Shown here: piece by piece, positions 57,201-64,000 of the stretch
Numbering within the stretch: position 1 is the stretch's first letter
Layout of the letters: each line of letters opens with the position of its first letter
Assembly (NCBI GenBank): GCA_050084985.1
Contig: JBITNC010000001.1
Span: 194,122,001-194,186,000 of the forward strand
Direction of reading: 5' to 3'
DNA from: Nageia nagi
Lineage: Eukaryota; Pinophyta
DNA: 64,000 nt
Notes under the pieces: model-generated
The model's database searches: none
The model's input: only the letters and a program-made list of their open reading frames with translations
Told to the model about the DNA's origin: nothing
Position numbers and translations under genes: made by a program

Positions 57201-58318
57201 GCATGGATCAATCATGGGTAGGTCAATGAGTTGGGAGAATCATTCAAGGATATAATTATGGAGTTCTTTCAACTATGAGGTTGAATACTTTGGGACCATA
57301 TATCCTTGGCATCAATTCATTGATTGTAGTAATTATGGAACCAAATATGACATGCTTAATGTTTAATTGATTGGAATGTGTGGAAGATGACTATGTTTAT
57401 ATTTAAAAAAAAAACTTTGTCAAGATTTATGAATTGAGGTGTTACACTTCAAAGAGAATGCTTGATCATAAAGAGTACCTATGATTTGTAATGCCTTTGA
57501 TGTCTCCTTATATACCTTGTAAAAGAAATAAGATACTTTAACATATTATCCAACTTTATATTTGAAATTCAAATATAATTTATTAAATTTGTCTTTAATT
57601 AATAACATCATGAAATTCATAATACTCATTTATTATGATAAGGTTTTATTTCATTATATGCATCCTCATTCTAATTTCTTAGTAGTTGATTAGATATGGA
57701 TATAAGATTCTTAGTATTTTTATTACATTGTATAAAATTAACTCTTTTCTTTTTATATGGTTTTGAACCTTTAATAGTATTTGTTTCTTTGACCTTTTAA
57801 CCTTTATTTCTAAAATAATTAATTTCTTAACCTTCCCCTTATAATTATTTGTATTCTCTTATTTTTTTATGAAATTGCTAAACTTATTTGTATAATTTTT
57901 ATTGTATTTGATCTACCCAACGTTAAGTTTTTACCCCTTTTTTTGTTCATCATTACTTAATTACCAAAGCTATAAAATATAATTGGGGAGATTTATTTAT
58001 CAAAATAGGATGTATATAAACCAAAAAATCTTCCTTAATACCATTATTATCATAACCACACTAAATATTAATCAATTTCTCTAAATTAGGTTAAGTAAGC
58101 ACTTAATGGTTGTTTTGGTTGTTATCTCACACCACTTATGTAAGCTAAGAATTTTTTTTGTATTATTCGTATGAATTATAAATAAATTGATAAGGGTTTT
58201 GAAATCAAGAATAAAGTATTTTTATAAAGCATTAAATCAAACTATTATCATTCCCATAGTATTTCATAAAAATAATTTTACAATTGATATCTCATCTTAC
58301 TGGAAAGCAATGCACATC
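54217..58318. other. AT-rich DNA without recognisable genes
   Basis: The first 600 bases continue the unassigned region interrupted by B-plus (they join 45611). The longest plus-strand frame (54254-54556) is Ser/Leu-rich and unrecognised. The rest is AT-rich with no frame, LTR end or RNA gene that I can support. Confidence 0.45.
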
Positions 58319-58453
58319 TTAATTTTTTGAAGCTTAAAATTTCTTAGCATCTTATTTAATTTTTTGAAGCTTAAAATTTCTTAGCATATTATTTAAAGGA
58401 TCTTATTTACTACAAAATAATTTAATTTTTTGAAGCTTAAAATTTCTTAGCAT
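58319..58453. repeat. Three 32-33-bp repeats
   Basis: TTTAATTTTTTGAAGCTTAA plus AATTTCTTAGCAT occurs at 58319-58350, 58355-58387 and 58421-58453, almost without change. Confidence 0.85.
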
Positions 58454-59057
58454 TGTATATTGTAGTATTTTTAACTTAAAATACTTTTAATTAATGAATC
58501 AAATTCATGTGTTCCATTATTTAACCTATTTAATGATTAAGTATAGGCTTTTACTTGACCAAGTCGTTACTCATGTTGCCTCTTACTTTTTTTAATGATA
58601 TTAATGTCCACTAGTGACAAAAAGAGGTCAATGGGACTATAAATTAGAATTATACAAAAGCAATGGGAGTGCCTAATGTAGCTCCAAAGAAAATAAAGAA
58701 AATAACAAACAAGAATAATAAATGATATATAAAATCTACAAATAAAGAATCACTCCTAACATTCAATATTGGAAAAAAGTGAATGATGTAGGAGTTTGAT
58801 GTCATCATAGATGGTCTCCTCATGTAAATAACTCTTTCCTTGTTCTTCAAATATTACTTTTAACAATAATAGTAGTATTATGCATGTTATTCTTATGAAT
58901 AGAACAAAAATAAGTCTTGGCTTTGAATTAAATGAGCTTGAAATGGCATGTACAATTTCTTACCACCATGATCATTTCTAAAATTATTTTCAATTATCCT
59001 TCACTCCTTTAAAAGATCATCCTCCCATCCTCCCATTCTTATTAATGCTTAATTAGA

Positions 59058-59060
<3 letters not shown>

Positions 59061-59140
<80 letters not shown>
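59061..59140. repeat. (TA)40 microsatellite
   Basis: Forty uninterrupted TA units (80 bp), flanked by AATTAGAATG and TTCTTATATT. Confidence 0.95.
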
Positions 59141-59143
<3 letters not shown>

Positions 59144-59879
59144 TTATATTAAAGTTTTAGATGATTTTCTAAAAAATGGTTATCCTGATTATATGTAAGA
59201 ACAATAGTACGATACCACAACTAAGAAGCCATTTTAATATTTAATATTCTATTTTTTTTTGGGAGCTCTTGGCAATTCCAATGATAATCCATCTTTATAT
59301 AATGCAAGCCATAATTCTATTATTCTAATTCTTTTATAGTTCCATGGTTCTACATACAAGGATGAAGATTGTTAGGAAATAATTTTACAGTTGCATGTCT
59401 AGCCATGTAGAGAGATAAAAAGCTCATCGAGTCACCATCATTAGGATGAATATATTTACATTGTATTACAAATGCCTAAGTAAGGGAATGCTTTCAAAAA
59501 TCTTAAAAATATCAAACACTAACCATAATTTCAAGGTGCCTTCTAGACTTCCACTATGCATTAGGAATCCATCACAAATTGAATGACAATTTGAGTTGGA
59601 AAAAAATTTGAATAGATAAGAGGAAGAAGAGGTGGAGGATTATGATAATATGGACAAGCATCCATTGGAAGCTATGAATGATGATAAGGATGCAATTATG
59701 GATTGATAGGAGCCTTATGGCCCTCTAGTACTGCCACACAAGAATGACAAATACTTGAGCTATATTTTTTCCTTAACCGAACTCTTATGGTGGCATTTGC
59801 AGACCCACTCAACATAAGCTTCTCACAAATTTTTAGATACATAATAAATATTTTGTTACCACAAAGAGCGCCACCCTTT

Positions 59880-60210
59880 ATATTTATATATTTTAGCTAC
59901 AAATCATGTTTTAGAGGTTATTTTGGTACAAAGTGGTGATGAAGGTAAAGAAAGGGTTATGTATTATTTATCTAAAACTTCACATAATGCTGAAGTAAGA
60001 TATACCCTAATTGAAAAGTTGTATTTTATCATTATTTATACTATTGAGAAATTAAGACATTATATGATCACAATATTACCTATGTAGTAGCTCAAGTTAA
60101 TCCATTAAGGTACCTACTCTTTAAACCTCAATTGTAAGGAAGGCTTGCCAAATGGATAATGTAGTTATAGGAATTTGACCTTATCTACATGCATCAAAAG
60201 GTATCAAGGG
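59880..60210 (+). pseudogene. Gypsy first RNase H domain (probably G2)
   Basis: The plus strand reads ILVQSGDEGKERVMYYLSKT, SHNAEVRYTLIEKLYFIIIY and TIEKLRHYMITI, the RNase H that follows gypsy RT (ADDS-type motifs degraded; E of AEVRYT-type kept). Further broken frames resemble GTYSLNLNCKEGLPNG. No RT core is visible upstream, so the RT has been deleted or replaced. Confidence 0.8.
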
Positions 60211-60329
60211 ATAATTTATTGTTGATATGCTAGTTGAGGCACCATATGAGAATTATAATTCAAGTAAGGAATTAACAATTTCAAGATGATCTTGTAGTAT
60301 GGGTTTAAGGAGAAGATGAGAAAAAATGA

Positions 60330-60680
60330 ATACTTTATTTTGATGGTTCCAAATGCCTAAAAGGTTTGGGGCAAGTATCATATGGGTATATCATCAAGGT
60401 GGTATTCTTTCAAAGGATTACAAGTTGGATTTTGATTGCATTAACAATATATATGACTAAGTATGAGGTTTTAGTATTGGGTTTGAAGGATGCTATCAAC
60501 TTAAACATCAGATACCTACATGTTTATGATGATTCACAACTTGTTATAAATCAAATCAATGAGGTTTATAACAAAAAGGATGAAAATCTACAATCATATA
60601 AGGACTTAGTAGAAAAAATGGTTGAAAGATTCTTCATAAAGATTCAATTTGAGAATATTCTATGAAATTACTTAATAAAT
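60330..60680 (+). pseudogene. Gypsy second (aRNH-type) RNase H (probably G2)
   Basis: YFDGSK at about 60337 (Asp) lies in a preceding frame. 60366-60665 holds MTKYEVLVLGLKDAINLNIR (Glu), YLHVYDDSQLVINQINEVYN (Asp; the usual GDS is DDS) and KKDENLQSYKDLVEKM. Two RNase H domains in a row mark the Tat lineage of Ty3/gypsy. It is related to, but distinct from, the G1 copy at 9415-9880. Confidence 0.82.
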
Positions 60681-60807
60681 TTATTTATGCCATGGCTAAT
60701 GATGCTTCTTTAACACCTACTTCCATTGAAGTAAAAGAAACTCTCTTAAAGAAAAATAACCTTAAGAATCATTCTTTAATGGATGAAGGGTCTTTATTTA
60801 TTTCTTT

Positions 60808-62114
60808 ATGAAAGAGCCTATTACATGCGTTATCCTTTCCCTTACTAAATGGTATGTTGATATCTATAACTTTTTAAAAGATAGAAAAAAATTAGATTCA
60901 TATCATAAAAAGTTCCTTAAAAGGAGGTTCAAGTGGAAAACAACAAGGTATGTAATAATTAGTGATATTCTTTACAAAAGATCTTTTGATGGAATATTAG
61001 TTAAGTGCTTGGATGAAGAAGAAACTAGAAACACCATGGGGCAAGTGCATGATCATATAAGTGGAGGTTACTTTAATGGTAAGACTATCTTTCATAAGCT
61101 TTAATATTGGGTTATTATTAACTATCTATGGAAAAATATTACATCATTCATGTTAAGAAATGTGAGAAGTATCAAAAGTATGGTAAATTAAAATTGATTC
61201 CTTCATATGAGTTGGATATAATGGTTTCCCCTTGACTATTTTCTATTTGGGATATGGATTTAGTTGGAGTGATTAATCCTAAATCTAATGAGGGACATAA
61301 GTTAATTTTGGTTGCTATTGAGTATTTCATTAAATGGGCAGAAGTTGTACCTTTGAGGTCATCAAAGGATCCTTAGATTATGAATTTTTTGATTGATAAT
61401 ATCATTGCAAGGTTTGGTGTTCCTTCTCATATAATCATGGATAATGATAAGAATTTTAGGAGGAAGCATGTAGGGGATTTTTGCAAAGTATTCAAAATTA
61501 GAAAAAAGATTTCATCCACATATTACCCTCAAGGTACCTAATGGGTAGTATAAAGCAACCAATAAGACTATCATAATAATCTCATGTAAATATATCAAAA
61601 AGCATTAAAGTGGTTAGCATTCATAGATAATATATGCATTATGAGCCTATAGAATAAGCATAAGGTTCACAATAGGTTGAACTCCATTTTCATTAGTCTA
61701 TGGGGATGAGGTGATTCTCCCTTTAGAGTTGGAGATTCCATCTTTAAGGGTATCTTTGGAAGGTATCATTGATTGGGAAGAAAAAAGAAAATCAAGATTA
61801 AGATAATTAGAATGATTGTATGAGAAACTTATCCATGCTTTGGAGCATCTTAGAGTATATCATAAAAGAACTAAGAATGCATTTACAAAGAACATAAGAC
61901 CAAGCGAATTTCAATTGGTGATTTTATTTTAAAAGAAAATCATCACAAAACTAAGGGTGAGAAAGAAGATAAAGGTAAGTTTGAGACAAATTGGATTGAT
62001 CCATATATTGGTAAGGTAAAGTACCCTCGTGAAGCATACAAGTTAGTCATTCTTGACAGAAGAGAAGATAAATTTTCCACCAATGTTAGGCATTTGAAAC
62101 CCTTAAATACATAA
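60808..62114 (+). pseudogene. Gypsy integrase (probably G2), nearly full length but broken
   Basis: 60808-61104 has WYVDIYNFLKDRK, SDILYKRSFDGILVKCLDEE and QVHDHISGGYFNGKT, leading into a CEKYQKYGK zinc region. The core reads WDMDLVGVINPKSNEGHKLI (Asp), YFIKWAEVVPLRSSK, FLIDNIIARFGVPSHIIMDN (Asp) and STYYPQG. At the third acidic position the frame is shifted and the aligned codon is AAA (KATNKT instead of EATNKT). The C-terminal domain has KFETNWIDPYIGKV, YPREAYKLVIL and STNVRHLKPLNT before TAA at 62112-62114. Confidence 0.88.
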
Positions 62115-62742
62115 GATAACCATGTTACTTGTATTTTGTTGGGTATTTCATGTTCATGTTTGTTGAGGAAGTTGTTCAGATGCTTAAAATGATTATCCTA
62201 GTTCTATTTTTATTTTTCCATACTAACATTAGCATAAACCTTTATGTATTTTTTGGTTCATGTATATCAACATTGGTCTTTCATTGGATCTATAGTATTT
62301 TGGAAGCATTAACAGGTCTTTGGTCCAAGAGATATCCTTTGGTTAAGAAAATATCATAAAATGATGTTCATATAAGCATATAATTGATTCTCTTAATTTG
62401 AATTGATGGATCATTTAGTTGATACCTTGAAGAAAATAAAAACTTTTATGATCAAGATAAGAAAATTTTCTAATTACATCTCTAAATGTCTCAATCACTG
62501 ATCAATATCAGCTTTAGATATGATCATGACACTAGCATTGATGTTGTTCATAGCATTAGAATTGATATTAGCATTTATTATATGATATCATATCTTATCT
62601 TGGTCACCAATGGTAGGTTTAGGTATTATTTCCTCCACCATTTTGATATCTTAATAAGATTTGATTACTTTATCACGTCATTTCTTTAGTTAGACCATTT
62701 GAAAAATATGAAATCTTATTTTATTTTGAGAAAAATTGCCAT
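62115..62742 (+). other. Non-coding region after gypsy integrase
   Basis: No recognised gene. It should lie between pol and the 3' LTR of the element, but I cannot define an LTR end. Confidence 0.4.
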
Positions 62743-62915
62743 GTCCTTATTGGGTGGATGTTACATAACCATCACTATCTTAAGATTTATGAGATCACAT
62801 ATCCTTGTTGGGTGGATATTAAATAACCATCACTATTTTGAGATTTATGATCATATGTCCTTGTTTTTAGGTGGACATTAAATAACCATCATTATTATGA
62901 CTTTGTGACCATTAT
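62743..62915. repeat. Three tandem units of about 57 bp
   Basis: TCCTTRTTGGGTGGATRTTA followed by ATAACCATCACTAT and AGATTTATGA starts at 62743, 62802 and 62858. The third unit is more diverged. Confidence 0.75.
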
Positions 62916-64000
62916 ATTTTAGAGTATGATAACCCTTTGGGTTGGATATTTATCACTTTATCATTTGAGACATCCATGAATAGGGCATCCTTTGCTTCCA
63001 TGACGATGTGCACCCATGAATGGGGTAACTTGTCACTTCCATGACAATGTGACCCTCATTTGAGTTTAGCATCTTTGTTGATTGGGTTTAAACTAACCAT
63101 CCATCACCATGATAATTCTTTATCATCATATGTGTGTATCCATGAATGAGTCATTAGTTATTTTTATGATGAAATTTCATCTATGAATATGATATTTGGT
63201 GCTTTCATGATAATGAATGCATATTATATTAATTTCATCCTTGCTCTTTATTACTATATCATTCATGATGAAATGTTATGTATGAGTCCATGAATGGAAT
63301 GATTGATTATTCATGTCATTCTTTTCTCTTGGTTGTTCTCATTCGATGAATATTCATTTCATTTCACAACCAAGGCAAAGATGGGGCAACATGTATCAAC
63401 AATCCTTGATGATCAGATGATTCTATAGCAAAACTAAGCAAGTATCAAATTTTTCTGCTCTTTCTTTTCTACTTCCTTTGCAAACACAATTACATTTCAA
63501 TTTCATTTTATTTCATTGTATTTGTAAAGGGAAGCATCTATTGACATATAATTTTGGTCCACCTAAGGTGGTCCCACTTTAGTATTTTATTATGTCAACC
63601 TTATATCATGTTATTGATGTTTTCTTGGTCCTTTCTCATGCAATCTTATTATTTTATATGCTAGATACCCCAATGTCGAGGTTAGCCTTCCTAAAGAAAA
63701 ATTGGAGGATATCTTGCATATATAAGGGTAAGTATGATTGCATGGAAATTTTATCAAGATTTTAATCTTGATAGCTAGTACCATTTCAAAGTTTTGATAT
63801 TTATCAATGCCACCTATTAAGATTGAGATCTTGTTATCATGAGCATATATGTTATTCCAGATTCTATAATTATATATTTGGCTTGACTTGTCAACTATTT
63901 ATTGTGCTTTGGATCTTGGTTACAAATTCTACTCCTTTGGATGCCTAGCATTTGTGTTGCTATACTTATCAATGCTATCATTCAAGACCTAGTGTCCATG
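62916..64000. other. AT-rich end of window, no gene seen
   Basis: Contains a short diverged duplication near 62975-63050 (CCATGAATRGGGYA...TTCCATGACRATGTG) and a purine-rich AAAGATGGGGCAACATG near 63377 that could be a gypsy polypurine tract. No coding region is supported. Confidence 0.35.

Overview
This window looks like nuclear intergenic DNA from a land plant with a large, transposon-rich genome. The evidence is AT-rich sequence, plant-type Ty1/copia and Ty3/gypsy (Tat-like, two RNase H domains) retrotransposons, and fragments of a plant pentatricopeptide-repeat (PPR) gene. A gymnosperm or other big-genome lineage is plausible but not proven. I found no intact cellular gene, tRNA, rRNA or CRISPR array. 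Every recognisable coding region is a decayed retrotransposon gene.

Layout. 1-4.3 kb: AT-rich sequence with a 196-bp hairpin element, small tandem duplications and perhaps an eroded minus-strand gene. 4.3-8.6 kb: remnants of one or two LTR elements (LTR D at 4528-5008, LTR C at 7944-8585) with a 45-bp minisatellite. 8.6-40.1 kb: a four-level nest. The outermost layer is a minus-strand gypsy element (G1; 8586-10233 and 37246-about 40136). It is split by a minus-strand copia element (B-minus; 10234-37245), which is split by a second minus-strand copia (A-minus; 10752-29114, target duplication AATAT), which is split by a plus-strand copia of the same family (A-plus; 18886-28249, target duplication CTTTT). 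By-eye LTR divergence falls inward (about 10%, 3%, 2.5%), as expected for successive insertions. 41.1-44.0 kb: gag and protease of a plus-strand gypsy (G2). 45617-54211: a plus-strand copia of family B (B-plus; target duplication CTACC) that has lost nearly all coding sequence. 54.2-59.9 kb: AT-rich DNA with no gene seen. 59.9-62.1 kb: RNase H and integrase of a plus-strand gypsy, probably G2. 62.1-64 kb: non-coding sequence with small tandem repeats.

The most interesting signal is the architecture of copia families A and B. Each element has LTRs of about 480-500 bp, a primer-binding site matching initiator-Met tRNA, and a very long 5' leader. The leader starts with a conserved GAG|GTAAA, contains a variable segment that differs in every copy, continues with at least 1 kb of leader sequence shared by all four copies, and ends (where gag survives) at a 3' splice-site-like sequence just before gag. 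In both A copies the variable segment carries a PPR gene fragment next to unrelated, more GC-rich DNA. Downstream of pol come a minisatellite of about 50-bp units and a further conserved non-coding block before the polypurine tract. This suggests a retrotransposon lineage with a cargo slot inside a leader that may be removed by splicing.

No protein here looks functional. Many reading frames are broken by C-to-T changes at Gln codons, some of them at identical positions in different copies.
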